A DNA stretch of 39,028 nt from a virus, in the IMG/VR virus record IMGVR_UViG_3300010430_000200, positions 1 through 39,028 of that record. One strand, written 5' to 3'. Both the position numbers and the translations under genes were made by a program. A model generated the notes under the pieces. It was not told the DNA's origin and did no database searches. It saw only the letters and a list, made by a program, of their open reading frames with translations. Each line of letters opens with the position of its first letter. Positions within the stretch are counted from its first letter, which is position 1. Shown in pieces: positions 1-9,632 of this stretch.

Positions 1-123
1 AATCCACAAGGACAAAAGGATGTTCTTGATTATGGTGAGGAGCAAGGTTTCTTAACAAAACAACAAAGAAGTAAAGCAAATAAGGAACTCAAATTACCTA
101 CTGTTGGTGCTACAGTTGGGGCG
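1..123. repeat. Terminal direct repeat, left copy (circular overlap)
   Basis: The first 123 bases are identical to the last 123 (38906-39028). The open frame of the long virion gene continues exactly through the join, which is expected if a circular or circularly permuted genome was cut arbitrarily by an assembler. The length and mid-gene position argue against a biological terminal repeat or a cohesive end. Confidence 0.95.
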
Positions 124-3100
124 GTAGCAACTGCTCCAGCAAGAGTTCTTCAATCTACAGCTAAACAGATAGTTAGACTTCCTGAAATAGCTAAAGTTGG
201 TGTGAGTGAATTTACACAAGATTTCTTAGGTGGATTCCAAGATGTCAGAAACAGATTATTTCCGGGAGGTTTAGGTAGATATGGTGAATTACAAGATGAA
301 GCTATACGTAAACAATCACTTAGGTCTCAACAGACAGAAGCATTGGCTAGACAGGAGTTAAGGGATATTGAGAAATCTCCAGTATTACAGCCTGTAGGTC
401 AAGAGCTTGTAGAGAGAGCTCAGAAAGCACCTGTAGGAAGATTCGTAACAGGTGTTACAGAATCAGCTGCGGAATTAGGTGGGGCTGTATTAAGTGGTCA
501 ACCATTAGCTTTCTTTGGAGGTAAAACTGCAACAGAAGAAACTGGTAGAAGATTACTTGAAGGTGAAGATGTAGGTAAAGCGCTAGTGTCTGGTGTTACT
601 AAAGGTGGGCTAGAAGCTGGTACAGAACTATTACCACTTAAATTAATTGGTAAAGCATTTAAAGGACCTGCTAAACAAGCACTTGCTAATTATATATCAG
701 CTACTGTTACAGATGTTGTAGGAGAGAACTTAAATAACTTAGGTGCTAATATAGTAGATAAAGTTGTATTTGAAGAAGGAGACCCTTTAAAAGATACATT
801 AGCTCAAGCTCCTGAAACTACATTACAAACAATAGCGTTAGGTCTTCTTGTTGGTGGTACTGGTAAAGTAGCCAACAACGTTAAATCTAAATTAAATAAA
901 GGTGAGCAGTTAACTGACGCCGATGTTCAATCATTATTAGTTGAGTTTAATGAGAAAGGGCAAGAAGTGCCTGAATTAAAAGGTGAGGATTTCCAAGTAA
1001 CTGAACCTGATGCTAGACGTGCTGGTGAGTTTAGAAAACAACAAAGAGAAAGTATAGCTACAGCATTAGACCCTGTTATAAAAGCAATAGAAGACGGTGC
1101 TGATGTTAAAGACCAGAAGTTTATAAAAGGTAATGAAACTTTAGAATTTGCGGTTAAGAATATAACTACAGACAAGGTCTTAGGTGACCAATTAAATGTA
1201 TTAGTTGAAGATGTGCTAATGAAGCCTAAGCAACAAAATACTCAAACTATACTAAATGAATTATCAATAGTTCAAAATGATTTGGTTAATAATTTCGGAC
1301 TTAAAGCTAATTCTAAGACTGATAAATTAATAACTAAGTTTGGTGATGGTAGATTATCTAAAGAAGCATTAGTTAAACAGGTAGGTCAAGCACAAGCTGA
1401 TAGAATTGATTTACAATCTAAAATGATTAGAGAGTTATATGACAGATATTACAACAGAGTTAATGACTCACTAATAGCACAAGGTAAACAAGGGTTACCT
1501 AAGATAGAAAACTATTTTAGAGCATTTAATAAACCTACATTTATGGATAAATTAAGACAAATATCTGAGATAGGTGCTACAGCTCAAGAGTATACAGCAT
1601 TAGAAAAAGAACTTAGTATCTTGAAAGAGAGAAAAGGCACTGAGAATAACACTGGAGCCTTAGCTGGACTAGTAAACTACATTCCACAAATGGCTTACCA
1701 GTTGAATATAAATCCTCAAATCAACGTGTTGAAACAAGTTGCTGATGAGATAAATAATGCATCTGGAGGACAACTTGAAGCTTTCAAAAATAATATATAT
1801 AATCAAGCTGATTTATTGGCTGGAAATAGAACTCAAATTGATAACTTAGTTAGAGGACTAAATGAAAAAGGATTTGATGCGTTTGTTATAGCTAATAGAC
1901 TTGCTAGAGCAAATAAAGTAACATTTAAACCAAGTGTTGCTGTATCACAATTCCTGAACTTACCTAATGGTGCGTTAGTATTGATGAGGGGTGGTAGACA
2001 AGGTGCTGTTGCTGGATTCCAATCATCTATACAAACGGCTTTAGATTTAGCTGATTTAACAGCTTCTGAATCATATAATGCAATGCAAAATTCAGCGATG
2101 ATGACAGAGAGATATTTGGATTTAGAATTAAATAAATTTGATGAGGCTAAATTTAAAGCGTTAGATAATGCTAAAGCTATGGTTGAATTATCAGATAAAT
2201 TAACATCATCTGTAATATGGATGAGTTTATATAATAAGGGTAACGCTCTTGGAGTGGATAACCCAACACAATATGCAGATGTTAATACTAGAGAGGCTAT
2301 TGGTGGTAGAGGTATAGGAGAAAGAACTGTAGCTCAACAATCTGAACTATTTAAAGCATTTGCACCATTTACACTTGAAGTTGGAAATACACTTAGATTA
2401 ATTGGTAAGTCTGCTAAAAATGTAAAGAGTGATGCATTTGGACTATTAATATTTGGTTTAATGACTATGTTCTTAGGAGACCTTCAAGAGAAAATCGTGG
2501 GAAGAAGAGGTGGAAGTTTTGACTATGGTAATATAGTTAGAGATGCTTTCCAAGGAGACTCAACTATACCAGAAGCATTTGGTAGACTTGGGGCTGAAAC
2601 ACTCAACTCACTTCCAATGGGTTCAGCTATCGCTGGATTATTGCCACAGGATACTAGAAAGAAATTATTTGGTCAAGATGACCCATCAAGATTCGGTACT
2701 GGAGCAACTGCGGTTAAAGATGTTCAAACAGCAGTTTCAAAAGCTACTAGAGGAGATTTAGCTGGAGCAGGATTCCAACTTGCTACATCATTCACACCTA
2801 CTGGTGGAGGTTCTCAAATCAGACAATCAACTCAGGCTCTCACTGATGTTGCTAGAGGTAGATTGACAGGACGAGAAGATATTGAGTTTACACCTGAGCA
2901 ATTAGCTATAAAACCATATGCAGAGCTACAACAAATGGCTGATATTTATTTAGAGAATTATCAACCTGTACTCAGAGAAGATGGTAGAGTTGACGCTAGA
3001 GCTGATAGAGATTCAATTATACAAGCATTAACTGAGGCACCTATAAGAGGTGAGTCAATTAGAGCTGGTGTTGCTCAAACTCCAGAGAATGTTATTAGAG

Positions 3101-3363
3101 CAGGGCTATTTGGTAGAACAGCTCTTCCTGAGATTGGTGGTCCAGAAGGATATTACCAAAACTTAGCTCAGAGATTAAGTGCTCAACAATCTGCAAAGTA
3201 TAATAAATTAGTTGAAGAAGGTTTTGAACCTCAGAGACTATTACAAACTTTACAAGATATTAAGTCACTACCAAGTCAAAGTAACAAATCTAGAGCAGAT
3301 TTTCTGAGAAGTCAGGGATATTCGCCAACTGAAACGAGAAGTATCATAAATATATACTTTTAA
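1..3363 (+). CDS. Large internal virion / ejection-type protein, 3' part (gene starts at 38837)
   Basis: The frame is open from base 1 and joins the start at 38837, giving a 1,143-residue protein over the circular junction. A GTG at 202 is only an internal codon. The sequence is rich in Ala, Gln, Leu and Arg, with long helical stretches. A Gly-rich hydrophobic segment near the N-terminal quarter (TIALGLLVGGTG) and another around DAFGLLIFGLMTMFLGDL could be membrane-interacting. The stretch LFKAFAPFTLEVGNTLRLIG resembles segments of large polyvalent or internal virion proteins of podoviruses. Its position as the last late gene, after another Gln/Arg-rich helical protein, fits the slot of T7 gp15/gp16-like or P22 ejection proteins that enter the host envelope with the DNA. 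No lytic transglycosylase motif was recognised. The role rests on context and composition. Confidence 0.7.
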   Translation, partial: NPQGQKDVLDYGEEQGFLTKQQRSKANKELKLPTVGATVGAVATAPARVLQSTAKQIVRLPEIAKVGVSEFTQDFLGGFQDVRNRLFPGGLGRYGELQDEAIRKQSLRSQQTEALARQELRDIEKSPVLQPVGQELVERAQKAPVGRFVTGVTESAAELGGAVLSGQPLAFFGGKTATEETGRRLLEGEDVGKALVSGVTKGGLEAGTELLPLKLIGKAFKGPAKQALANYISATVTDVVGENLNNLGANIVDKVVFEEGDPLKDTLAQAPETTLQTIALGLLVGGTGKVANNVKSKLNKGEQLTDADVQSLLVEFNEKGQEVPELKGEDFQVTEPDARRAGEFRKQQRESIATALDPVIKAIEDGADVKDQKFIKGNETLEFAVKNITTDKVLGDQLNVLVEDVLMKPKQQNTQTILNELSIVQNDLVNNFGLKANSKTDKLITKFGDGRLSKEALVKQVGQAQADRIDLQSKMIRELYDRYYNRVNDSLIAQGKQGLPKIENYFRAFNKPTFMDKLRQISEIGATAQEYTALEKELSILKERKGTENNTGALAGLVNYIPQMAYQLNINPQINVLKQVADEINNASGGQLEAFKNNIYNQADLLAGNRTQIDNLVRGLNEKGFDAFVIANRLARANKVTFKPSVAVSQFLNLPNGALVLMRGGRQGAVAGFQSSIQTALDLADLTASESYNAMQNSAMMTERYLDLELNKFDEAKFKALDNAKAMVELSDKLTSSVIWMSLYNKGNALGVDNPTQYADVNTREAIGGRGIGERTVAQQSELFKAFAPFTLEVGNTLRLIGKSAKNVKSDAFGLLIFGLMTMFLGDLQEKIVGRRGGSFDYGNIVRDAFQGDSTIPEAFGRLGAETLNSLPMGSAIAGLLPQDTRKKLFGQDDPSRFGTGATAVKDVQTAVSKATRGDLAGAGFQLATSFTPTGGGSQIRQSTQALTDVARGRLTGREDIEFTPEQLAIKPYAELQQMADIYLENYQPVLREDGRVDARADRDSIIQALTEAPIRGESIRAGVAQTPENVIRAGLFGRTALPEIGGPEGYYQNLAQRLSAQQSAKYNKLVEEGFEPQRLLQTLQDIKSLPSQSNKSRADFLRSQGYSPTETRSIINIYF

Positions 3364-3373
3364 ACATAAAAAT

Positions 3374-3430
3374 AGAGCAAGCTTCGATTAAGGCTATTAA
3401 CAGCCATTCTAAGAGGTTTTGCTCTTTTTT
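3374..3430 (+). terminator. Terminator of the rightward (late) block
   Basis: Stem AGAGCAA (3374-3380) pairs with TTGCTCT (3419-3425) and is followed by a T-run to 3430. The loop holds a small inner GGCT/AGCC hairpin. It begins 11 bases after the stop codon of the last late gene. Confidence 0.75.
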
Positions 3431-3446
3431 GATATCATTTATCCTA

Positions 3447-3484
3447 AATAAAATAAAAACCTCACACCGGCTAAGATATGAGGT
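3447..3484 (-). terminator. Terminator of the leftward (early) block
   Basis: Read on the minus strand, ACCTCA (3484-3479) pairs with TGAGGT (3464-3459) around a GC-containing loop and runs into TTTTTATTTTATTT. The stem overlaps the last codons of the DNA polymerase gene. With the rightward terminator it insulates the convergent blocks in about 110 bases. Confidence 0.7.
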
Positions 3485-5378
3485 CGTTTTTTTCTAAATG
3501 TATGAAATTCGGGTAGAAAAGTCTCTTTTTTGCAAATTCAATATAAAATTCGTAATCTATGTCTAAATCTTCAAAATTATATGTAGAAATGTCTTCATTT
3601 AATATTTTTGAATGTTCAGAAATTTCTGACGCTTTATCATATTGAGGTTTTCCTTTTTTATTGATTTTAAATTTCTTTATTGTTCCGAATCTTTTATCTG
3701 TTGTTGCGATAGTTCTATTAACTTTATGTATTTCTTCTTCCTTATATCCTAATACATAATCTCCAGTATAATATAATGTTCTCTCATAACTATATCCAGT
3801 TTTACTAGTGAAGCAGAATTGTAATATATCCTTGCAATCTCTAATAGTATTTTCTACTGGTATGTCTTTTGAATAATAATCAACTATTGCTTTATGAACT
3901 ATTGGTGCATTTAAGTTAGCTGAACCTGTAACCCCAAAAGCTTGATTAGCCCACTTACCTTTTAGTTTACTTTTACCATTATCAAATTCGATATAATAAT
4001 TGTTAACATTTTTTTGAGTAATATGTCTAACCTTATCCCAGTCCATTCTGAGCATAGTTCTATTTTCCCATTGTGATACTATATTTTCCATAGCCTCTTT
4101 ATCCTCTGGGTTTATTAATGTTAGAATACCGTCAGTATTAGTTTGTATTATCTTACAATTAAACTTTAGATATAATTCATTAGCTAGAGCTAGTAATAAT
4201 AATTGACCTAGTATACAAATCCTACTGGCATTATCAGCATCAAATATAGCATTATATTGATTCTTCATTGCACCATATGTAGTATTTAATATAAGCTTAG
4301 TTGCATCACGCTGACTATTGTACATCATATATTCCTCAGACCCTTTTTCATATTGGTCTCTGATTTCACTCAATTCAAATTTCTTATTATAAATTGTTTC
4401 ATATAAACCTCTATCTTCAACAACTCGTCTACTTAAATAGTTGTAGTGAATCATCATATTAGGATAGTATGAATCAACATCAATATTATATAGTTGTTCG
4501 ATATCATTACTTGTTATACTAACATTGTCAGATATTGTTGAATGTATTCCACCAAGCCCCAATACTATATCATTATCAAATAAACTGATAGATTGTTTAT
4601 CTACCTCGCACATTGGTCTATTTGTATAATATTCTAATACTGTTCTTGGTACATACTTCTCTAAATAATCTTTAACATTTTCTGGTATAACAAAATACTC
4701 ATTCTCAAATTCTATCTTTGTTGGATTTAATACTTTTGTAACAAGCTTAGCATTTGTTGACTTCATTATGTCACCTAAATCTAAATTAAACATATTACCA
4801 ATAGTTATTTTACCCTGAGTATAATCTTTTCTAAAATCAAATAATTTAACTGTTGCTCTAACGTCGGCTTCACAATATTCACCAATCTCTAGCTTCTCAT
4901 CTTTAGTTAAATCTATTTTATTAAATGGCACCGTCGTCTCTCTAATATCCATACCTACATTACTTTCAAATGTCTTTAATGAACCCATCATATCATCGAA
5001 TAAATCTAAGAATAAGAATTTACCCCAATATTTATAATTATTAAATTCATTTTTAACTTCTCTATTATCATCACCCTCAATTATATCAAGTGATAATCCA
5101 TATACTTGTTGTGGTGTATAGACTCCGAATAATAGTGCATTTAGAACTCTAAGGTCATAACCCTTAATATTATATCCTACAAGAATGACACCTTTAACTT
5201 GCTCAAATAAACTTTCTCTCCAGTCAGTATCATCTGATGTTATTGTTATCATTCCTGTTGAATCCTTGTAAAATTTGACTAACCAGAAGTCTGGAAAGAC
5301 CTCGAAGTCAAAGAAGGAGAACTCTATTGAGTTAGAACTCTCCACTACCTGATGTTCTATGAGCTTTCTTGATAGCAT
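3471..5378 (-). CDS. Family B DNA polymerase with 3'-5' exonuclease
   Basis: Replicative polymerase of about 635 residues. Numbering from the upstream GTG at 5387: exonuclease motifs FDFE (26-29), GYNIKGYD (71-78) and YCEAD (171-175); polymerase motif A DVDSYYPNMM (303-312), motif B K364 with NTTYG (368-372), and motif C TNTDG (416-420). This set is typical of family B enzymes. The ATG at 5378 was preferred because AGGTGAG lies just upstream; the GTG at 5387 is an alternative start. Either overlaps the 3' end of the primase-helicase gene by about 50 bases, suggesting translational coupling. No terminal-protein gene was recognised next to it and the genome closes into a circle, so protein-primed replication is not indicated. 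It is the last gene of the leftward block. Confidence 0.9.
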   Translation of the reverse strand: MLSRKLIEHQVVESSNSIEFSFFDFEVFPDFWLVKFYKDSTGMITITSDDTDWRESLFEQVKGVILVGYNIKGYDLRVLNALLFGVYTPQQVYGLSLDIIEGDDNREVKNEFNNYKYWGKFLFLDLFDDMMGSLKTFESNVGMDIRETTVPFNKIDLTKDEKLEIGEYCEADVRATVKLFDFRKDYTQGKITIGNMFNLDLGDIMKSTNAKLVTKVLNPTKIEFENEYFVIPENVKDYLEKYVPRTVLEYYTNRPMCEVDKQSISLFDNDIVLGLGGIHSTISDNVSITSNDIEQLYNIDVDSYYPNMMIHYNYLSRRVVEDRGLYETIYNKKFELSEIRDQYEKGSEEYMMYNSQRDATKLILNTTYGAMKNQYNAIFDADNASRICILGQLLLLALANELYLKFNCKIIQTNTDGILTLINPEDKEAMENIVSQWENRTMLRMDWDKVRHITQKNVNNYYIEFDNGKSKLKGKWANQAFGVTGSANLNAPIVHKAIVDYYSKDIPVENTIRDCKDILQFCFTSKTGYSYERTLYYTGDYVLGYKEEEIHKVNRTIATTDKRFGTIKKFKINKKGKPQYDKASEISEHSKILNEDISTYNFEDLDIDYEFYIEFAKKRLFYPNFIHLEKNDLIS

Positions 5379-7371
5379 CCATCTCACCTGTCTTTCTTGG
5401 AATTACCCATCTGACAACATTTCTATCATCAGGTTTTGTGTGTGGTGTACCTTTTGTATTTGTTGTTTTTCTATATACTAAGCCGAACATCCCTTGCATC
5501 TCAAACTTGAAGCTCTGACTATTCATTTTCTTAAACCCGTTCATATCACAATAATGCTTATATTGGTCATATGTGTCTTTAACAGGAATATGTTCAAGTG
5601 TTTCAACATTATATTCAAACTCTTCAATGAACTGTCCTATTGAGCTTACAGACCTCATATAAGTGTTCTTTAATGATTCAGATTTAGCATACTCTGTTAA
5701 TTTCTTTCTCTTTAATACTTCATGTATAGCATCCACAGCTAGTGTGAATAAGTAATCCAAATCATTTTTAGTTATTCTTAACATCAATGTTGGGTCTGGA
5801 TTCTCAACTTGTCTCATGAAGTCTATTACCATAAATCTTCTATAAAAACCAAAAGTAGTATCTTTACTTCTTGGTATCTTATTAGTAGTAAATATCATTG
5901 TTGCATAATTCCTAAACGTTACAGGCTTCTCATATTTAACATCCACTGTTATTGGCTCTCCAGATATAACCTTCTTCAATACGTTTGTACTTTGTATTGT
6001 ACTTAGATTGATATCATCAGCTACGTTAGCTAATTTTCCAGCCATCTCTAAAGCCTTACAGTCTTTGTTTAAATCTTCAATCTCTATATTTGAAACGTTG
6101 TTGTCATCTAACATTCTACTTATTATGTTCATCAATGTTGATTTACCATTAGAACCTGTACCATAGAGCATATATGCCTTCTGATATATATTGTCTTTCA
6201 ATAAACAATAACCAACCATTTCTAATATTACTGTTCTTTTATTATCATCGCCATCACAGAAGAAATCTAATAAGTCTTCTATTATTTCTGATTTCTCAAG
6301 TTGTGGGTCATATATTCTAGGTACTCTTATAGTATCTACCTCAGCCCACGTGTGAGGGTATAGCTTTTTCTCTATTAGATTAAATCTACCTTGCTTTGTA
6401 TTTATAACGTGCCACTCTCTATCTAAATCTTCAACTGGTCGTTTAGTTTTCATCTTCATGAAAGTCACTACCTCGTTTCTATCATTAGTAGATATGTTGC
6501 TAACGTAATCATTAAATATCATGTCATGAACTTCATCTGTTTTCATAGGATGATAATATCCATGTCTATATTCATACATCATATTACCAGCTGTAACTAA
6601 ATGCTTCTCAGAAACTATTGTTTCAGCCAATAATAATAGCTTGTCAATCCTAGTCAGGCTACTGCTCTTAACACCTTCTTGAACCTTTTCTTGATTCTCT
6701 GGTCTAAGTACTGTCGCTTTCATCTCATCTTCTGTTAATGATTCACTAAATAAATATTCATTTATTATTCTTATTGAACCTTCTATCTCTACTGCTGTTA
6801 AACCTTTTGAATGTGACCCTAATTTAAGATAGTGATTATAAAGTGCATCGTTTCTACCACCCTCATCACCAACCTCTATGAAATTAGGAACTTCCTTCAA
6901 ACTCTTTTGAGGTTTTAAAAAATATGGGATTTCATCAACTTCTCCATCTGGTATAGGACCAAATTTTCTATTGTCATCATTTAGTGGCATTGTGATATTT
7001 CCTTTATCAGCACGCCTTATATCTATTTCAATACCTATAGCGGTATCTAAATGTGCACCTTGACCAATGTCTGCATCAGTATTTTTGAATATAAAGTGAG
7101 CACCTCTTGGGCTCGTATTTAAACCATATGTATATCCTTTCTCACTTAATATCTCATTTACTAATTTTGCACTCTCTTTGTCGTCAATATCCACTACTAT
7201 ATAAGGTCTCTGAACTAACCACGCTACATTATAACTTGATTCCTCAGCCACTTCATCAAATGGTAACAACCTGCCATCTATTGGTACTTTACCATTAGCT
7301 AGTCTATAACAATCCGCATTTTCTTTATTAAACTTATCATTAAATGCTTTAAATTCTTGAAGTTTACTCAT
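5332..7371 (-). CDS. Primase-polymerase / SF3 (D5-type) helicase
   Basis: Bifunctional replication protein of 679 residues. The N-terminus looks like a bifunctional primase/polymerase (PrimPol) domain: VVDIDD (59-64) supplies the metal-binding acidic pair, SPRGAHF (87-93) the conserved His strand, and GIEIDIR (113-119) a further acidic strand. The C-terminal half is a P4/D5-type superfamily 3 helicase with Walker A GTGSNGKS (404-411), an acidic Walker B-like NVADDIN (449-455), motif C TTNKIP (495-500) and arginines at 511-512. Such proteins prime and unwind DNA at a phage origin. AGGAGAGA precedes the ATG. The neighbours are the polymerase downstream and the SNF2-type helicase upstream. Confidence 0.9.
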   Translation of the reverse strand: MSKLQEFKAFNDKFNKENADCYRLANGKVPIDGRLLPFDEVAEESSYNVAWLVQRPYIVVDIDDKESAKLVNEILSEKGYTYGLNTSPRGAHFIFKNTDADIGQGAHLDTAIGIEIDIRRADKGNITMPLNDDNRKFGPIPDGEVDEIPYFLKPQKSLKEVPNFIEVGDEGGRNDALYNHYLKLGSHSKGLTAVEIEGSIRIINEYLFSESLTEDEMKATVLRPENQEKVQEGVKSSSLTRIDKLLLLAETIVSEKHLVTAGNMMYEYRHGYYHPMKTDEVHDMIFNDYVSNISTNDRNEVVTFMKMKTKRPVEDLDREWHVINTKQGRFNLIEKKLYPHTWAEVDTIRVPRIYDPQLEKSEIIEDLLDFFCDGDDNKRTVILEMVGYCLLKDNIYQKAYMLYGTGSNGKSTLMNIISRMLDDNNVSNIEIEDLNKDCKALEMAGKLANVADDINLSTIQSTNVLKKVISGEPITVDVKYEKPVTFRNYATMIFTTNKIPRSKDTTFGFYRRFMVIDFMRQVENPDPTLMLRITKNDLDYLFTLAVDAIHEVLKRKKLTEYAKSESLKNTYMRSVSSIGQFIEEFEYNVETLEHIPVKDTYDQYKHYCDMNGFKKMNSQSFKFEMQGMFGLVYRKTTNTKGTPHTKPDDRNVVRWVIPRKTGEMDAIKKAHRTSGSGEF

Positions 7372-7381
7372 GCTATCTCTC

Positions 7382-8644
7382 CTATCCTATATTTTTTAAG
7401 AACGTATCTTCATCCCATTTTTGCTGTATTGCTTGCCATACTGTTTCTTCAATAGTATTCTCACTAATCATTATATGATATATACAACTCTTAGTTTGAC
7501 CTTGTCTATTTATTCTAGCTTTCATCTGGTCATGCTTTATAAATGACCAACTATATGAATAGAATATCATAGTATTACATACGTGCTGTAAGTTAATACC
7601 CTCAGCAGATTGTGATTGTCTAAATAAAATCTGAACATCAGTCTCTTTAAACTCTTTATCATCACTCGTATATGTAAAGTCCTTTAATGTCTCTTTTAAG
7701 TTTTTTAAATCTTGCTTATACTGATACACAATAACTACTTTATTTGTATTAGTTAAAGTGTTCTCAGTTAAATCTCTTACCATTTTTAATTTATTATTGT
7801 CTTTATTTTCATAAATTATCTCACCATCATCTCCATATACAAAACCATTTGCACATTGATGACGCTTCTGGAACTTAACCAATGATAGTAAAGTATCTTT
7901 CATTCCGTTAGGATATTCAATAATACCTTTCTTTAATTGATTGTCGTATCTACTTGTCATCTTCGGTACTCTAACTAAGTGTACTTTTGATGGTGGTAAT
8001 TTCACACACTCTTCTTGCTTCTTTATCAAACATTCAGTGTGTAATATTGCTCTTAGTTCTTCTCTCTTCTCTGGTTTTACTTCTATTATTGGGAAGTATC
8101 TACCAGTTCTCCAATTCTTTTGATAATCAACATTACAGAATTTAGATAGGAAAGTTTTTCTACTTTCGATACCTTTTATCCTTATACCCAAATGTTGATA
8201 TATATTATACACATCTATAAGATTTTTGGCAATAGGTGTACCTGTTAAACCTACAGAATATTCTGATTTTTCTGACAATTTACTAACAAATTTAGAAATC
8301 TTACTCGATTCTGATATTATACCATGAGCCTCGTCAAATACTATGAATTGATACCCATCATTCAACATCTCTTTTCTCCTGATTAATTTCAACGGTGTTA
8401 TCAATGTAACATCATAGGAATCATCAAGATAAAATTCTATATTATCAACCCACTCATCATATACTATTGGTGGTACTATTATTAAAGTTTTAACTTTTAA
8501 TTGCCTTATTGCCTCTAACGCTAGGAACGTTTTACCAGTACCACATTCGTAGAAGATGCCGAACTTCTTATGTTTAATAATATGCTCAACACCTTCTTTT
8601 TGATGTGGAAATAAATCTACTGGTGATGAATTAAAATTTATCAT
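7382..8644 (-). CDS. SNF2-family DEAH helicase
   Basis: A 420-residue superfamily 2 ATPase. Walker A is CGTGKT (34-39), motif II is DEAH (104-107), motif III is TGTP (134-137), and the C-terminal lobe has SAEGINLQH followed by QMKARINRQGQ (motif VI with arginine fingers). This is the minimal SNF2/RapA-like core found in phage replication clusters, where it probably acts as a DNA translocase in replication or recombination. The ATG overlaps the stop codon of the VRR-NUC gene (ATGA), so the two are probably co-translated. No accessory domain is visible. Confidence 0.9.
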   Translation of the reverse strand: MINFNSSPVDLFPHQKEGVEHIIKHKKFGIFYECGTGKTFLALEAIRQLKVKTLIIVPPIVYDEWVDNIEFYLDDSYDVTLITPLKLIRRKEMLNDGYQFIVFDEAHGIISESSKISKFVSKLSEKSEYSVGLTGTPIAKNLIDVYNIYQHLGIRIKGIESRKTFLSKFCNVDYQKNWRTGRYFPIIEVKPEKREELRAILHTECLIKKQEECVKLPPSKVHLVRVPKMTSRYDNQLKKGIIEYPNGMKDTLLSLVKFQKRHQCANGFVYGDDGEIIYENKDNNKLKMVRDLTENTLTNTNKVVIVYQYKQDLKNLKETLKDFTYTSDDKEFKETDVQILFRQSQSAEGINLQHVCNTMIFYSYSWSFIKHDQMKARINRQGQTKSCIYHIMISENTIEETVWQAIQQKWDEDTFLKNIG

Positions 8645-8937
8645 TTATCCATCTCATAATCTATCCTATCTAATACATTTACAACTTCTTGTAGGTTATC
8701 TGTATAAAATGCTGTTCCCCCAGCTATATTAATATTATCTATGTGTATTACTTGTTGTTCACTTGGTTTTTTACCTATGTCTTTCACTTCTATTCCTAGA
8801 AAGTGCCCCCTATAACACGCTAATATATCTGGAATACCTTTTTTCATGTAGGCATTTCCATGAACCTTTATAAAGTAAGCTCCTCTCTGTTTAAGGTGCT
8901 TCTTTATTTGGTCCTCAATCTTTTTCTCACCAGCCAT
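8641..8937 (-). CDS. VRR-NUC domain nuclease
   Basis: A 98-residue stand-alone nuclease. It shows an N-terminal Glu (E8), GIPDIL (34-39, catalytic Asp), GIEVK (48-52, Glu-x-Lys) and a downstream Gln, which is the PD-(D/E)XK arrangement of VRR-NUC proteins. Stand-alone members are often proposed to cut branched DNA such as Holliday junctions. The gene is sandwiched between the SSB-like gene (TAATG overlap) and the SNF2-type helicase (ATGA overlap), which supports a recombination or replication role. Confidence 0.88.
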   Translation of the reverse strand: MAGEKKIEDQIKKHLKQRGAYFIKVHGNAYMKKGIPDILACYRGHFLGIEVKDIGKKPSEQQVIHIDNINIAGGTAFYTDNLQEVVNVLDRIDYEMDK

Positions 8938-9365
8938 TAAAATGGTACTTCTTCTGCTGGTTCAAAGTGCCAAGGGTCTAACTTAGAATACACTTTACTT
9001 GTGTCTTCAACATAATCACCGTTCTCAAATTTACTTCCGTACTCTCCAACAACTCTGATTTGCACCATTTTGTCTTTAAGTCCACTTTTAATTTGAGCCA
9101 GTGTTAACTCCTTTTCACCCTTCATAGTTTCATCCCCATCATTACAAGCCATAAATAGTTTTGTTAATCTCTCCATTGCCCCTTCTGATAAATAGAAATC
9201 ATCGCTAAGTTCTCCCTTTACATTCTTAAATGTGATTTTTAAAAGAGGTGTCTTCTTTACTTTTGATTCACCCTCTTCAATCTTAACAATCTTAACGTCG
9301 TGTAGTCCTTCTTTAAGGTATTTCCCTCCACCAGCGTTATCAAAATTCATTTTAAATTTACCCAT
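8937..9365 (-). CDS. Single-stranded DNA-binding-like protein
   Basis: A 142-residue protein rich in beta strands and charged residues. Its end, EPAEEVPF, matches the acidic-Pro-Phe tip of SSB proteins that recruits replication partners. The body resembles DUF669-type phage proteins, often annotated as SSB-like because they lie with Sak/Sak4 recombinases, as here. It probably coats ssDNA and recruits the nearby ATPase, nuclease and helicase. The start has AAAGGAGAG upstream. The tail motif and the neighbourhood are the main evidence; an OB fold was not shown directly. Confidence 0.65.
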   Translation of the reverse strand: MGKFKMNFDNAGGGKYLKEGLHDVKIVKIEEGESKVKKTPLLKITFKNVKGELSDDFYLSEGAMERLTKLFMACNDGDETMKGEKELTLAQIKSGLKDKMVQIRVVGEYGSKFENGDYVEDTSKVYSKLDPWHFEPAEEVPF

Positions 9366-9380
9366 TATAATCTCTCCTTT

Positions 9381-9620
9381 TTATTTGTATTTTTTTTCTA
9401 ATATTAATTCGTCAATCCTATCAATTTCACCATCAATAGTGTCTTTCTCATCATCAAGCTCTTCCCTTTCAAGTTGCAATCTAGATAATTTGGTTTTTGA
9501 TTCTACATATTCATCAAAAGCCTTATCAATAGCTAATTCTTTATTAGATATTTTTTCTTCTAAATCACTAAATTTTTCTGATAGTTCCTCTTTCTTTTCT
9601 TCTAGTTCTTCAATACTCAT
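9381..9620 (-). CDS. Small coiled-coil protein
   Basis: A 79-residue, highly charged protein that is nearly all Glu/Lys/Asp/Leu heptads (ELEEKKEELSEKFSDLEE) and predicted to be one long coiled coil. It has a strong AGGAGG start and lies between the Sak4-like ATPase and the SSB-like gene, so it may be a structural partner of the recombination proteins. Function is not recognised. Confidence 0.75.
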   Translation of the reverse strand: MSIEELEEKKEELSEKFSDLEEKISNKELAIDKAFDEYVESKTKLSRLQLEREELDDEKDTIDGEIDRIDELILEKKYK

Positions 9621-9632
9621 TTTAACCCCTCC

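Noticed and set aside
2543-2761. Alternative-frame ORFs inside the large virion gene (also 927-1175 minus)
   Set aside because: Shadows of the main frame with no ribosome binding sites and no independent features.
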